A program made the translations under genes and the position numbers. Under the pieces are notes generated by a model that was not told where the DNA came from, did no database searches, and worked only from the letters and a program-made list of their open reading frames with translations. From positions 1 through 54,835 of the forward strand of contig CABYYE010000005.1 in assembly GCA_902523095.1 (NCBI GenBank): 54,835 nt of DNA, written 5' to 3'. This document shows, in pieces, positions 16,640 to 26,240 of this stretch; the first letter of the stretch is position 1; every line of letters starts with the position of its first letter. This stretch comes from an uncultured Pelagibacteraceae bacterium (GTDB lineage: Bacteria > Pseudomonadota > Alphaproteobacteria > Pelagibacterales > Pelagibacteraceae).

Positions 16640-17212
16640 TTATTTGGACAATATCTTGTGTATCGGCTTGAAACCTTTCCTATGATGAATTGTAATTCCG
16701 TATTTTTTTAAACCATCCAAATGAGCCCTGGTACCGTAGCCAAAGTTTTTTTCCCAAGCATAGTTAGAAAATTTTTTTGATAATTTTATCATTAATTTAT
16801 CCCTAAATACTTTTGCGATAATAGATGCTGCACTAATAACTTTAATTTTTTCATCACCTTTAATAATTGTTTTAAAATTTTTTAGTCCTGCAGGAGCAAA
16901 ATTACCATCAATTAAGATTTTCTCAGGTTGAATTGGAAGCAAGTTGATGGCTCTTTTCATTGAAAACAAAGCGGCTTGTAAAATATTGAAATTTAAAATT
17001 TCATCTACTGAGGCTAGTCCGATAGCATAATGAGAGTTAGATTTAATATGCTCTGAAATTCCCTCTCTTTTTTTAAAAGAAATCTTTTTCGAGTCTTTTA
17101 GGAGTTTGAGATCTATACCTTTTTTTAAAATTACCGCAGCTGAAACTACTGGGCCTGCTAAGCATCCTCTGCCAACTTCATCGACACCAGCAATAATTAA
17201 ATCTTTATTCAA
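16640..17212 (-). CDS. rnhB: Ribonuclease HII
   Basis: Cuts RNA at RNA-DNA junctions and removes single ribonucleotides from DNA. 190 residues, typical length. The hallmark IAGVDEVGRGCLAGP (7-21) carries catalytic D11 and E12, and AASIIAKVFRD with LIDGN upstream gives the remaining acidic residues; the C-terminal GYGTRAHLDGLKKYG and HHRKGFKP segments are diagnostic of the family. It directly follows the uracil-DNA glycosylase gene. The genome therefore has both RNase HI (rnhA at 881) and HII. Confidence 0.95.
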   Translation of the reverse strand: MNKDLIIAGVDEVGRGCLAGPVVSAAVILKKGIDLKLLKDSKKISFKKREGISEHIKSNSHYAIGLASVDEILNFNILQAALFSMKRAINLLPIQPEKILIDGNFAPAGLKNFKTIIKGDEKIKVISAASIIAKVFRDKLMIKLSKKFSNYAWEKNFGYGTRAHLDGLKKYGITIHHRKGFKPIHKILSK

Positions 17213-17914
17213 TTATATTCTTAAAAAATTTTTTTTATCTCTTATCATTTTAAGATCAATCCAAGCTTGTTTTTTTTGAGCAGGTTGTCTCATTAAATAC
17301 GCTGGATGAAATGTGACAATTACAGATGTTTTACAATCTCCAACTTTTTTTTCAATCCATTTGCCCCTAACTTTCGATATAACATTATCACTTCCAATTA
17401 TCGCGTTAAGAGCTGTGCTACCAAGTAAAACTAATATTTTAGGGTTAATAATTTCAATGTGATTAATTATGTAAGGTAAATATCGATCTATTTCACTATC
17501 TGTCGGTTTTCTATTTTCAGGAGGTCGAAAATTCACTACATTTGTGATGTAAACGTTTTTTCTATTAAGATCTATAGAGGCTAACATTTTATCTAATAGT
17601 ACCCCCGCGCGACCAACAAAGGGTAATCCTTCCTGATCTTCGTTAGAACCAGGACCCTCGCCAATTAACATAATTTTCGCCTCTGGGTTGCCATCTGAAA
17701 AAACAAGGTTAGTCGCTCCTTTTTTGAAAGAACAGTTTTTAATTTTAGATATCGTTTTTTTTAAATTTTCTAATTTCTTTGTCTTTTCATTGGATACTCC
17801 AAATAAGTCACTTTTATATCTATTGATTGCTTTATTGTTGTAAATTAAATTGTAATTAATAAGTTTATAATAACTAATTAATTTGATTGTTTTAGAATTT
17901 GTTTTTTTTATCAT
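17213..17914 (-). CDS. Uracil-DNA glycosylase, family 4-like
   Basis: 233-residue member of the UDG family 4/5-like group that removes uracil from DNA. Motifs: MLIGEGPGSNEDQEGLPFVG (motif A region), YITNVVNFRPPENRKPT and the C-terminal HPAYLMRQPAQK. The thermophile family 4 enzymes bind a 4Fe-4S cluster through four cysteines; here the N-terminal region has only one clear cysteine of that set (KNCSFKKGATNLVF), as in many alphaproteobacterial relatives, so cluster binding is doubtful. The gene abuts rnhB and is divergent from the TPR gene with 8 bases between starts. Confidence 0.83.
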   Translation of the reverse strand: MIKKTNSKTIKLISYYKLINYNLIYNNKAINRYKSDLFGVSNEKTKKLENLKKTISKIKNCSFKKGATNLVFSDGNPEAKIMLIGEGPGSNEDQEGLPFVGRAGVLLDKMLASIDLNRKNVYITNVVNFRPPENRKPTDSEIDRYLPYIINHIEIINPKILVLLGSTALNAIIGSDNVISKVRGKWIEKKVGDCKTSVIVTFHPAYLMRQPAQKKQAWIDLKMIRDKKNFLRI

Positions 17915-17919
17915 ATGTA

Positions 17920-17949
17920 TTTATGAAATTTTTAAAAACTATATTTCAA
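17920..17949 (-). promoter_or_regulatory. Candidate promoter of the udg-rnhB genes
   Basis: Minus strand reads TTGAAA (17949-17944), 18 bases, CATAAA (17925-17920), then five bases and the ATG at 17914. Good -35 match, fair -10. It overlaps the start of the divergent TPR gene and would yield an essentially leaderless mRNA. Confidence 0.45.
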
Positions 17950-19617
17950 CTTACAACACATATCTTTTTTGTCATTATCTTTTTTTCCACAGCCAATAGT
18001 AAAACTATAGATAAATTTGATGAGTCCAAGTATGTATCTGATTATTTTTTAGGAACTTTATACTTAAAAGAGAACCAATACGAAAACTCGTTTAATATTT
18101 TCAAAAGATTAGACGGACTTGAACGTAGTTACTCTAAATTTTCTAATCAATATCTTTTTTCACTTATTAATTCTGGTAATTTTCGACTTGCTTTTCAATA
18201 TTCCAAAAAAATTGAGAAACAGAAATTAAGCACTTTTGAAAGTGACCTTATTATCGGATTTTATTATTTAAAAAATAAAAAATATAATTTGGCAAATGAA
18301 TATTTTTTAAGATTAAAAAACAAAAATACGCAATTTATTTTAAATGAATTCGTTTTAAATTCCTTAATAAATTGGACTAATTTTAACAATTTAAATTTTA
18401 TTCAAGCCGAAAAAAAAATTAATGAAATAAATTTAAAATATAAAAATTTGAAAAGAATACAAAATGCTTTTTTACATTGTTATTACGACACAAAAAAGAC
18501 TGAAGAATTTTTTGAAAAATTGAGATTAAGTAACGATACTGATTTTTCAAGATACAGTTATTTTTATTTAGTTCATCTGTTTGAAAAAGGTAAATTTGAT
18601 AAAATTAATAAAATATTAAACTCATCTTTAGAAAAATACCCTAGAAACCTTTTATTAAATCAATTTAAAATTGATTATAAAAATGATCGATACAAAGTTG
18701 ATTTTAATTGTAAGGATCCAACCCATGTTATTGCTGAAGTATTTTATATAGTTGCTAGCGCATTATCTACACAGTCACTTTATAATTTTTCAACTTTCTA
18801 TTTAAACTTAGCAAAATATTTAAATAGTGATTTTATCACATTTGAAATATTATTAGCAGAAAATTTTTATAATTTAGGAAGTGTAGATATAGCGAAAAAT
18901 ATTTACAATAAGATAGGTAAACGTGGATCTGCATTTTTATGGTTTGCATCAAAACAAAATGCTTCAATTTTAATTAAAGAAAAAAATAAGAATAAAGCAC
19001 TTAAGCTATTAAAAAATAACTATAATAAAAACGAAGAAAAAAATATGTATGTAAAATTTGATTATGCAAAATTTTTAAAAAATAATGAAAAATATGAAAA
19101 ATCAATAGAAATTTATTCAGAAATTATTTCTGAAATTAATAAAGAACACCCATTATATCCCCAAGTAACTGATGGAAGAGGTGTTGCTTTAGAAAGAATT
19201 GGTAGGTGGGATGAGGCCGAACAAGATTTGTTATCTTCACTTGAAGTTAGTCCCAACCAGGCTTACGTGATTAATTATCTTGCATATTCTTGGATTGAAC
19301 AAGGTATAAAAATTGAAAAATCATTGAAGATGCTTGAAAAAGCTAATAATTTGAAATCCAATGACCCTTATATTATAGACTCTTTGGGCTGGGCTCTTTT
19401 CAAATTAGGTAATTACCAAGAGGCAAAAAAATATTTAAGAACTGCAGTAGAATTATTACCTTCAGATCCGACAGTAAATGACCATTACGGAGATGCATTG
19501 TGGAAAAACGGTGACACCCTTCAAGCAAGATATTATTGGAGATATGTACTAAATCTTGATGATGTGGAAGAAAATTTAAAACAAAAATTAAAAGATAAAT
19601 TGGTTTTAGGTTTATAA
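17923..19617 (+). CDS. TPR-repeat protein with signal peptide
   Basis: 564 residues from the ATG at 17923; an upstream TTG at 17899 would spoil the signal peptide. The N-terminus (FLKTIFQLTTHIFFVIIFFSTANS) looks like a secretion signal. The rest is helical, with clear tetratricopeptide repeats in the C-terminal part, for example YPQVTDGRGVALERIGRWDE, NQAYVINYLAYSWIEQG, DPYIIDSLGWALFKLGNYQE and DPTVNDHYGDALWKNGD. The last repeats resemble those of Alphaproteobacteria genes that precede ispE. Exact role unknown; probably a periplasmic or membrane-anchored scaffold. ispE starts 8 bases later. Confidence 0.82.
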   Translation: MKFLKTIFQLTTHIFFVIIFFSTANSKTIDKFDESKYVSDYFLGTLYLKENQYENSFNIFKRLDGLERSYSKFSNQYLFSLINSGNFRLAFQYSKKIEKQKLSTFESDLIIGFYYLKNKKYNLANEYFLRLKNKNTQFILNEFVLNSLINWTNFNNLNFIQAEKKINEINLKYKNLKRIQNAFLHCYYDTKKTEEFFEKLRLSNDTDFSRYSYFYLVHLFEKGKFDKINKILNSSLEKYPRNLLLNQFKIDYKNDRYKVDFNCKDPTHVIAEVFYIVASALSTQSLYNFSTFYLNLAKYLNSDFITFEILLAENFYNLGSVDIAKNIYNKIGKRGSAFLWFASKQNASILIKEKNKNKALKLLKNNYNKNEEKNMYVKFDYAKFLKNNEKYEKSIEIYSEIISEINKEHPLYPQVTDGRGVALERIGRWDEAEQDLLSSLEVSPNQAYVINYLAYSWIEQGIKIEKSLKMLEKANNLKSNDPYIIDSLGWALFKLGNYQEAKKYLRTAVELLPSDPTVNDHYGDALWKNGDTLQARYYWRYVLNLDDVEENLKQKLKDKLVLGL

Positions 19618-19625
19618 TTTTAAAG

Positions 19626-20468
19626 ATGTTAAAATCTTATTCAAAAATTAATTTGTCTTTAAGTATTATTAAAAAATTTAAAGATAGAAATTTGCATCAG
19701 TTACAATCCTTTTATTGCTTGATAAATATATTTGATGAAATCGAAATAAATAAAAACAACCTTAAAAAAGATATTGTAAAATTTAGTGGCAAATTTTCAA
19801 GGCATACTAATAATAAAAAAAATTCTATAATTGATATCTTAAAAATATTAAGAAAAAATAAACTTATATCTTCATATTACTCAATTTACGTTAATAAAAA
19901 AATTCCAGTTTTTTCTGGAATGGGAGGCGGCACAAGTAACGCAGCTTGTATTACAAAACATCTATTGACAAAAAAAAAACATAATAAGATTTTGAGTCAA
20001 TTAATGTCAATTAAGGGGGTTGGGACAGATTTAAGGCTTTTTTTTTGTAAACAAGGTTTTTTAAAAAAGATTGACAAAATAGTAGTTTTTAAAAAAAAGT
20101 ATAAATTGCATTTTTTAGTTGTGTATCCCAATGTAAGGTGTAGTACGCGACAAATTTACTCTAAAGTAAAAAAATTCTCACCCGTTTTTCAATATAATTC
20201 TAAAAAGAATCTTAGAAAAAGTGAATTTTTAAAAATCTTAGTTAGAAAAAATAACGATTTACAAACAGTTGTTTTTGAAAAATATCCAGCTATTAAAAGA
20301 TTGATAGTTGAAATACAAAAACAAAAAGGGTGCTATTTTTCAAGGATGACAGGATCAGGATCTATTTGTTATGGTGTATTTGAAAGTAATAATTTGGCCA
20401 ATCAAGCTTTAAAAAGTTTAAAATCTAAACACCCAAAATATTGGTGTGCAGTTGCAAAAACTATTTAA
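19626..20468 (+). CDS. ispE: 4-diphosphocytidyl-2-C-methyl-D-erythritol kinase
   Basis: GHMP kinase that phosphorylates CDP-methylerythritol in the MEP isoprenoid pathway. 280 residues. The substrate segment SYSKINLSLSI near the N-terminus matches the PAKINL motif, the ATP loop is PVFSGMGGGTSNAACI (around 97-112), and GVGTDLRLFF keeps the conserved aspartate. The sequence is diverged (the usual DGYH reads DRNLH) but motifs come in the right order and at the right spacing. It is the second MEP gene in the window after ispH and supplies the same pathway. Confidence 0.88.
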   Translation: MLKSYSKINLSLSIIKKFKDRNLHQLQSFYCLINIFDEIEINKNNLKKDIVKFSGKFSRHTNNKKNSIIDILKILRKNKLISSYYSIYVNKKIPVFSGMGGGTSNAACITKHLLTKKKHNKILSQLMSIKGVGTDLRLFFCKQGFLKKIDKIVVFKKKYKLHFLVVYPNVRCSTRQIYSKVKKFSPVFQYNSKKNLRKSEFLKILVRKNNDLQTVVFEKYPAIKRLIVEIQKQKGCYFSRMTGSGSICYGVFESNNLANQALKSLKSKHPKYWCAVAKTI

Positions 20469-20502
20469 ATAAGCAAATTTATGGTATATGAAATTTATAT
20501 AT

Positions 20503-20576
20503 TGGGGCATAGCCAAGCGGTAAGGCAGCGGTTTTTGATACCGCCATCCTAGGTTCGAATCCTAGTGCCCCAGCCA
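20503..20576 (+). tRNA. tRNA-Gln (anticodon TTG)
   Basis: Cloverleaf is complete: acceptor TGGGGCA paired with TGCCCCA, anticodon stem GCGGT/ACCGC around the loop TTTTGAT (anticodon TTG), and T arm CCTAG-GTTCGAAT-CCTAG. The discriminator is G and the CCA end is encoded. It sits 34 bases after ispE and 8 bases before the tRNA CCA-adding enzyme gene. Confidence 0.96.
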
Positions 20577-20584
20577 AAACTAAT

Positions 20585-21835
20585 ATGCTCGAATTTTTCA
20601 AAAATATTAAAAAATCATTATTTCCTTTTTATAAAAACCATCACATTAAGTTTATCTTTAAAAAATTAAAAGAAGACTTTCCCGACGATCAAAGAGTAAT
20701 TATGTTTGTTGGCGGTTGTGTTAGAAAACATTTAACAAATGTTAAAGTTGATGACATTGATATGGCCACTTCATTAACCTCAAAACAAATTAAAGATAAA
20801 TTAATTAACACGAAATATAGTGTCATTGATACAGGGATAGAACATGGCACAGTTACTATAGTTTCAGGTAAATTTAAGATTGAAATTACAACACTTAGAA
20901 AAGATATAAAAACTGATGGTCGACATGCAGAAATAGAATACACTAACGATTGGCAAGCAGATTCTGAAAGAAGAGATTTTACAATTAATGCAATTTATTT
21001 AGATGATAAAGGAAAAATTTTTGATCCTCAACAAGGTCTAACTGACTTAAAAAATAAGAATATAAAATTTATTGGTGATCCACAAAAGAGAATAGAAGAA
21101 GATTATTTAAGGATAATTCGGTTTATCAGATTTTCAATTGAATATGAAAGTTATTACGAAAAAAATACTCTTGAAGTTTTGAAATTAAACTTGGATGGTA
21201 TAAAAAAAATTTCAAAAGAAAGAATTTTAAATGAATTATTGAAAATTTTAAGTCTCAAAAATTTTTTAAAGATTAATAAAGATGAAAATTTAAAAGAAAT
21301 ATTTTTACTTATATTTCCAGAACTTAAATATCTTAACAGACTTAACAATTTACAATTAATTCCTAATAAAGAAAAAATTGATGTTAAAATACTTTTAAGC
21401 ACCCTTTTAGTAGATGGAAAAGATAATCATGAATACTTTTCACATAAATATAATATATCAAATAATTTAAAGGAAAATATTGAACTTTTATCAAATAATT
21501 TTCAAGTTTTACAAAAAGATAGAAACTTTTTTACATCAAATTTAAAAAAGAATATTTACTTTTATGGTAAAGAGCATCTTATCGCTTTAAATATTTTAAA
21601 TTTCTCTGATAGAAAAAAAAATAGATTAAAAGATTATCTAATAACATTAGAAAAAATAAAGAAATCTGAAATTCCCGATTTTCCTTTTGATGGAAATTAC
21701 TTAAAAAGAAAAGGAATGAGCGAAGGTCTATTAATTGGAAATACATTAAAATCTCTTGAAAAAGAATGGTTAAATAATAATTTTCAAATTTCAGAACAGA
21801 AAGTTTTAGATTTGATTAAAAAAAATTTAAATTAA
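20585..21835 (+). CDS. cca: CCA tRNA nucleotidyltransferase / poly(A) polymerase family
   Basis: Adds or repairs the CCA end of tRNAs. 416 residues, class II nucleotidyltransferase. The head contains MFVGGCVRKHL (GGxVRD-like; the usual D is K here) and the metal-binding VDDIDMAT with the DxD pair. ERRDFTINAIYLD, then GDPQKRIEEDYLRIIRFIRFS, mark motifs C-D of bacterial CCA/PcnB enzymes. The neck/body is diverged. CCA versus poly(A) polymerase activity cannot be separated from sequence alone; the size and alphaproteobacterial context favour CCA addition. The stop interlocks with the greA stop (TTAA, 21832-21835). Confidence 0.88.
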   Translation: MLEFFKNIKKSLFPFYKNHHIKFIFKKLKEDFPDDQRVIMFVGGCVRKHLTNVKVDDIDMATSLTSKQIKDKLINTKYSVIDTGIEHGTVTIVSGKFKIEITTLRKDIKTDGRHAEIEYTNDWQADSERRDFTINAIYLDDKGKIFDPQQGLTDLKNKNIKFIGDPQKRIEEDYLRIIRFIRFSIEYESYYEKNTLEVLKLNLDGIKKISKERILNELLKILSLKNFLKINKDENLKEIFLLIFPELKYLNRLNNLQLIPNKEKIDVKILLSTLLVDGKDNHEYFSHKYNISNNLKENIELLSNNFQVLQKDRNFFTSNLKKNIYFYGKEHLIALNILNFSDRKKNRLKDYLITLEKIKKSEIPDFPFDGNYLKRKGMSEGLLIGNTLKSLEKEWLNNNFQISEQKVLDLIKKNLN

Positions 21836-22308
21836 ATATATTGAACGTCCTCGATTTCCAAATTTCTTTCTCCTGAAGGAGTGCTAACTGAAACTAAGTC
21901 TTGTTTTTTTTTACCGATTAATGCTTGTCCAATTGGACTTTTATAAAAAATTAAGTTTTTTGATATATCAGCCTCATCTTGACCTACTAATCGATAAGTA
22001 ATTTTTTTTTCATTATCTGAGTCCTTAACTCTAACAGTAGATCCAAATATAACTTTGCCGTTATTTTCAATTTTTGTCACATCAATTACATTTGCTCTTG
22101 CAATCAGGTCATTTATTGCAAGCACTCTCCCTTCAAGTAAACCCTGTTGTTCTTTCGCAGCATGGTACTCAGCATTCTCTTTTAAATCTCCATGAGACCT
22201 TGCTTCTGCAATTGCTGCAACTATTTTAGGTCGTTGAATATTTTTTAAATTTTCTAGTTCAGATTTCAAATTTTCTAAACCCTTTACAGTAATCGGCTCT
22301 TTATCCAT
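21832..22308 (-). CDS. greA: Transcription elongation factor GreA
   Basis: Rescues backtracked RNA polymerase by stimulating transcript cleavage. 158 residues, standard. The N-terminal coiled coil (residues about 8-75) has the signature ARSHGDLKENAEYHAAKEQQ with the acidic tip pair, followed by the FKBP-like C-terminal domain containing FYKSPIGQALIGKKKQD. Starts 3 bases after hemF. In many relatives greA lies beside carB; here it has been separated. Confidence 0.95.
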   Translation of the reverse strand: MDKEPITVKGLENLKSELENLKNIQRPKIVAAIAEARSHGDLKENAEYHAAKEQQGLLEGRVLAINDLIARANVIDVTKIENNGKVIFGSTVRVKDSDNEKKITYRLVGQDEADISKNLIFYKSPIGQALIGKKKQDLVSVSTPSGERNLEIEDVQYI

Positions 22309-22311
22309 AAT

Positions 22312-23133
22312 TTATTTCCATCTTGCTAAAGGTGGTAGAGACATTAATATTGACTCAGTATTTCCTCCAGAGTTAAGACCAAACTTAGTACCTCTATCAT
22401 ACAGCAGATTAAACTCTACGTATCTTCCTCTTTTAAGCAATTGTTTTTCCTTATCTTTTTTCGTCCACTTTACTTTTTTCTTTCTTTCAATTACTTTTTT
22501 TGAAATGTCAATAAAAGTAAATCCGACCTCTCTTACAAATTTAAAGTTTTTAACCCAATTTTCTTTTTCATAATCAAAAAATATCCCGCCTATACCTCGA
22601 ATCTCTTTTCTGTGTGGTAAATAAAAATATTTATCGCACCATAGTTTGTATTTTTTATAATTTTTTTTGTTATTTAAACAAACTTTTTTAAGTAATTTTT
22701 GTATTAATTCTTTTTCTTTTGTATCATTTATAGACGGTGTTGCATCCATTCCTCCCCCAAACCACTCTTTTGTAGTCACAATATATCTAGTATTGAAATG
22801 CAAAGCTGGAATTTTAGGATTTTTCATATGAGCTACTACAGAAACGCCTGATGCCCAATATTTTCCATCTTTTTGTGCGCCTAGTATTTTAGATCTAAAT
22901 TCTTTTTTAAATTTACCAGACACAGTAGACTTGTTAACACCTACTTTTTCAAAAACATTTCCTTCAGTTAATAAATAGGAAACTCCACCTCCTTCTTTTC
23001 TATCTTTTTTATACCATTCACGTTTTAAAAATTTTTTCTTTCCTTCTAAAGACTCAAATTCTTTACATATTAGATTTTGTAAATAAGAAAACCAACTATC
23101 TACTACTTTTTTTCTGTAAGATAAGTTTATCAT
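22312..23133 (-). CDS. hemF: Oxygen-dependent coproporphyrinogen III oxidase
   Basis: Decarboxylates coproporphyrinogen III to protoporphyrinogen IX in haem synthesis using O2. 273 residues, slightly short. Signatures are GGGVSYLLTEGNVFEKVGVN, PALHFNTRY, WFGGGMDATPS, RGIGGIFFDY, and the C-terminal RGRYVEFNLLYDRGTKFGL with SLPPLARW. An aerobic lifestyle fits. It overlaps trmL by one base at its start and is followed by greA after 3 bases. Confidence 0.95.
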   Translation of the reverse strand: MINLSYRKKVVDSWFSYLQNLICKEFESLEGKKKFLKREWYKKDRKEGGGVSYLLTEGNVFEKVGVNKSTVSGKFKKEFRSKILGAQKDGKYWASGVSVVAHMKNPKIPALHFNTRYIVTTKEWFGGGMDATPSINDTKEKELIQKLLKKVCLNNKKNYKKYKLWCDKYFYLPHRKEIRGIGGIFFDYEKENWVKNFKFVREVGFTFIDISKKVIERKKKVKWTKKDKEKQLLKRGRYVEFNLLYDRGTKFGLNSGGNTESILMSLPPLARWK

Positions 23134-23582
23134 TAAATATAAAAATTATTTTGTCTTAATGCTTCGGAGACAACTATCGCTGCTGTCATAGCTACGTTTA
23201 AAGATCTAGCATTTTTATTCATTGGAATTTTTAGTTTATTTTTTATAGATTTGTGTAATTGACTTGGAACTCCCGCACTTTCTCTTCCAAACAAAAGAAC
23301 ATCATCTTTCTTGAACCTAAATTTGTGATAGGACTTTTTAGCTTTAGTTGTCATTAAAATAACTCTTAATTTTTGATTTTTTTTAATGAATATATCATAA
23401 TTTCCATATCTAATAATTGAACTTAATCCAGTATAATCCATTGCTACTTTTTTAAACCTAGCATCATTTAAATCAAATCCACAAGGTTCAATAATATGAA
23501 TTTTTAAGTTTAGACATGCTCCCAGTCTTATTATGGCAGCAGTATTTTGAGGAATGTCTGGTTTAAAGAGAGCTATGTGCAT
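23133..23582 (-). CDS. trmL: tRNA (cytidine/uridine-34-2'-O)-methyltransferase TrmL
   Basis: SPOUT-class methylase modifying the wobble base of tRNA-Leu isoacceptors. 149 residues, typical for TrmL. Start MHIALFKPDIPQNTAAIIRL is the family N-terminus with the substrate-binding NT. The trefoil-knot SAM site is LLFGRESAGVP (around 99-109) and KIPMNKNARSLNVAMTAAIV. It is divergent from petA with a 99-base spacer and leads into hemF with a one-base overlap. Confidence 0.92.
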   Translation of the reverse strand: MHIALFKPDIPQNTAAIIRLGACLNLKIHIIEPCGFDLNDARFKKVAMDYTGLSSIIRYGNYDIFIKKNQKLRVILMTTKAKKSYHKFRFKKDDVLLFGRESAGVPSQLHKSIKNKLKIPMNKNARSLNVAMTAAIVVSEALRQNNFYI

Positions 23583-23640
23583 TATTTTTGCTTATTTTAC
23601 TTAATTTATGTGTCATTCTGACCCTAGAAATATCTTAATT

Positions 23641-23670
23641 TTGGTTTATTTAAACATTAAACATTATAAA
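23641..23670 (+). promoter_or_regulatory. Candidate petABC promoter
   Basis: TTGGTT (23641-23646), an 18-base spacer and TATAAA (23665-23670), eleven bases before the petA ATG at 23682. The 99-base trmL-petA gap is one of the longest in the window. The rest of the gap shows only AT-rich sequence. Confidence 0.45.
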
Positions 23671-23681
23671 CACTAAGTTAA

Positions 23682-24203
23682 ATGAGCAAAGAAGAAAAAA
23701 AAGTAAATCGAAGAGATTTTTTATATACAGCTAGCTATACAGTAGGAGCGGTAGGAGTAGGTGCTGTTGTTTGGCCTCTTATTGATCAAATGAATCCTGA
23801 TAAAGCTCAAAAAGCTCTTGCAACAACAGAGGTTGATATTAGTAATATTGAGCCTGGTAAAGAAATAACTGTTCTTTGGAGAGGAAAACCTGTTTTTTTA
23901 AAGAGAAGAACGCCCGAAGAGATAGCTGAGGCGAGATCAGTCAGTTTGGACGATTTGCCCGATCCACAAAAGGATGAAGAAAGAGTAATAGAAGGTAAGG
24001 ATGAGTGGTTAGTAATGCTTGGGGTGTGTACTCACTTAGGTTGCGTGCCACTTAAAAATAAAGGAGATTTTAAAGGATGGTTTTGTCCCTGTCACGGTTC
24101 ACATTATGATGTATCAGGGAGAATTAGAAAAGGTCCAGCGCCAAAAAATATGGAAATACCAAAATTTGAATTCGTTGATAATAATACAATTAAAATTGGA
24201 TAA
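23682..24203 (+). CDS. petA: Ubiquinol-cytochrome c reductase, Rieske iron-sulfur subunit
   Basis: Carries electrons from ubiquinol to cytochrome c1 in the bc1 complex. 173 residues. N-terminal twin-arginine motif RRDFL (10-14) precedes the membrane anchor, consistent with Tat export of a folded Fe-S protein. The 2Fe-2S ligands are C116, H118 (CTHLGC) and C135, H138 (CPCHGSHYD), with the C121-C137 disulfide pair. First gene of petABC; petB starts 8 bases later. Confidence 0.97.
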   Translation: MSKEEKKVNRRDFLYTASYTVGAVGVGAVVWPLIDQMNPDKAQKALATTEVDISNIEPGKEITVLWRGKPVFLKRRTPEEIAEARSVSLDDLPDPQKDEERVIEGKDEWLVMLGVCTHLGCVPLKNKGDFKGWFCPCHGSHYDVSGRIRKGPAPKNMEIPKFEFVDNNTIKIG

Positions 24204-24211
24204 ATAATTAT

Positions 24212-25471
24212 ATGAGTGATCATGAATACAAACCAAAATCAAAAGCTGGGAAATGGTTTAACGATCGTTTACCTTTATTAACCTTAGGAGCACATTTAAC
24301 AGATTATCCTACTCCCAAAAATTTAAATTATTGGTGGACTTTTGGTGGAATTTTGACTTTTTGTTTATTAACCCAAATTATAACTGGTGTAGTTTTGGCT
24401 ATGCATTACGTAGCTCATGCTGATCTAGCTTTTGCAAGTGTTGAGCATATTATGAGAGACGTAAATTATGGTTGGTTAATTAGATATATTCATAGTAACG
24501 GAGCTTCAATGTTCTTTTTAGCGGTATATATTCACATTTTTAGATCTTTATTTTATGGTTCTTACAAATCTCCAAGAGAAGTTATATGGATCATTGGGCT
24601 ATTAATTTATTTATTGATGATGGCTGCAGCATTCATGGGGTATGTCTTACCTTGGGGTCAAATGAGTTTCTGGGGTGCTACTGTAATTACGAATTTATTC
24701 AGCGCTATACCATTAGTTGGAGAAAGCATCACAACATGGTTGTGGGGTGCATATTCTGTAGATAATCCAACTCTTAATAGATTTTTCAGTTTACACTATT
24801 TGATACCATTCTTGATACTAGGATTGGTCGTCTTACATATTTGGGCTTTACATGTCCCAGGAAACAACAATCCAGTAGGAATTGATATAAAAAAACCTTC
24901 AAAAGATACGGTGCCTTTCCATCCTTACATTACTATTAAAGACGCATTTGCATTGTTAATGTTTATGATAGTTTTTGCAGGTTTTGTTTTTTTTACACCA
25001 AATGTTCTAGGACACTCTGATAATTATATACCTGCAAATCCTTTAGTGACGCCTGCACACATTGTGCCTGAATGGTATTTATTGCCTTTCTACGCAATAT
25101 TAAGATCAGTACCTGACAAACTTGGCGGAGTCATTTTGATGTTTGGAGCTATATTTATTCTATTTGTTCTGCCTTGGCTTGATACATCAAAAGTTAGATC
25201 AGCAGTTTTTAGACCTTTATACAGACAATTTTATTGGATATTTGTAATTGATGTTTTAATGCTAGGTTATATTGGAGCAATGCCAGCTGAAGGGATATAT
25301 TTAGTTTTGGCAAGAGTTGGAACAATCTATTATTTTTTACATTTTATCGTAGTATTGCCTGTTGTGGGTCTTCTAGAAAAAACTGAACCTATACCTATGA
25401 GTATTTCAGATCCAGTTCTATCTAGTGGTGCAGAACCCTCTCTTGCAAAGAAAGATAATGTCAAAATTTAA
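24212..25471 (+). CDS. petB: Cytochrome b of the bc1 complex
   Basis: Membrane core of the bc1 complex, holding haems bL and bH and both quinone sites. 419 residues with eight or so hydrophobic helices. Haem-ligating histidines are in [31 protein letters not shown] and the second pair in [20 protein letters not shown]. The Qo-site PEWY motif is intact ([14 protein letters not shown]). It ends 14 nt inside petC, so the two are translationally coupled. Confidence 0.97.
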   Translation: MSDHEYKPKSKAGKWFNDRLPLLTLGAHLTDYPTPKNLNYWWTFGGILTFCLLTQIITGVVLAMHYVAHADLAFASVEHIMRDVNYGWLIRYIHSNGASMFFLAVYIHIFRSLFYGSYKSPREVIWIIGLLIYLLMMAAAFMGYVLPWGQMSFWGATVITNLFSAIPLVGESITTWLWGAYSVDNPTLNRFFSLHYLIPFLILGLVVLHIWALHVPGNNNPVGIDIKKPSKDTVPFHPYITIKDAFALLMFMIVFAGFVFFTPNVLGHSDNYIPANPLVTPAHIVPEWYLLPFYAILRSVPDKLGGVILMFGAIFILFVLPWLDTSKVRSAVFRPLYRQFYWIFVIDVLMLGYIGAMPAEGIYLVLARVGTIYYFLHFIVVLPVVGLLEKTEPIPMSISDPVLSSGAEPSLAKKDNVKI

Positions 25472-26240
25472 TTTTATAAAAATTTTTATTTTAGCTCTGT
25501 TTTTATCATCTACAAATTTGGTTAAAGCTGTAGAACAAAACGATCCAATTAAAGTAAATTGGAGCTTCAAAGGTTTGACAGGTAAATTTGATAGAGCTTC
25601 ACTACAAAGAGGCTTTCAAGTATATAAAGAAGTTTGCTCATCTTGCCATTCTATGCAGTATTTGAGCTATAGAAATTTAGGTGAGCTGGGAGGACCTGAA
25701 TTTTCCGAGGAAGAGGTAAAAGCCATAGCTGCAAGTGTTGAAATAGAAGATGGTCCTGATAGTCAAGGTGAAATGTTTTTTAGACCTGGACGGCCATCAG
25801 ATAAATTTAAGAGTCCTTACCCAAATATAAATGCTTCAATAGCTGCAAATGGGGGGGCTTATCCACCTGATATGTCAGTTTTAGTAAAAGCTAGGCCTGG
25901 AGGTTCAAATTATATCTATTCCGTACTGGTAGGCTATGAAGATCCACCGTCCGGCATGGTTTTAGACGACGGTGTCTATTACAATAAATATATGATTGGA
26001 AACAAGATTAAAATGTCTGCGCCTTTAACTGAAGGTATTGTTGAATATACTGATGGAACTCAACCATCTGTCGATCAAATGGCAAAAGATGTAACTACTT
26101 TTTTATCTTGGGCTGCTGAACCAGAACTTGAAGAGAGACACAGGACAGGTGTAAAAGTAATTATATATTTAATACTTCTTACAATCTTGGTCTATCTATC
26201 TATGAAAAAAATATGGTCAAGGGTTGACTCTGAAGTTTAG
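25458..26240 (+). CDS. petC: Cytochrome c1
   Basis: Haem-c subunit passing electrons from the Rieske protein to soluble cytochrome c. 260 residues from the ATG at 25458; a longer frame from 25425 lacks a sensible N-terminus, whereas this start gives a signal peptide ([19 protein letters not shown]). Haem attachment CSSCH is at 60-64; the methionine ligand is likely in [10 protein letters not shown]-terminal anchor helix ([18 protein letters not shown]) completes the plan. The 3' end overlaps the convergent ychF by 24 nt. Confidence 0.95.
   Translation: MSKFNFIKIFILALFLSSTNLVKAVEQNDPIKVNWSFKGLTGKFDRASLQRGFQVYKEVCSSCHSMQYLSYRNLGELGGPEFSEEEVKAIAASVEIEDGPDSQGEMFFRPGRPSDKFKSPYPNINASIAANGGAYPPDMSVLVKARPGGSNYIYSVLVGYEDPPSGMVLDDGVYYNKYMIGNKIKMSAPLTEGIVEYTDGTQPSVDQMAKDVTTFLSWAAEPELEERHRTGVKVIIYLILLTILVYLSMKKIWSRVDSEV

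Noticed and set aside
17213-17914. Loss of iron-sulfur cysteines in the uracil-DNA glycosylase as a novelty
   Set aside because: Many alphaproteobacterial relatives seem to share the single-cysteine N-terminus, so it is probably a subfamily trait.
17983-17991. DnaA-box-like TTTTCCACA
   Set aside because: Single site with one mismatch, within the signal peptide of the TPR gene; no cluster, no AT-rich unwinding element with gidA/parAB/hemE neighbours, so not an origin.
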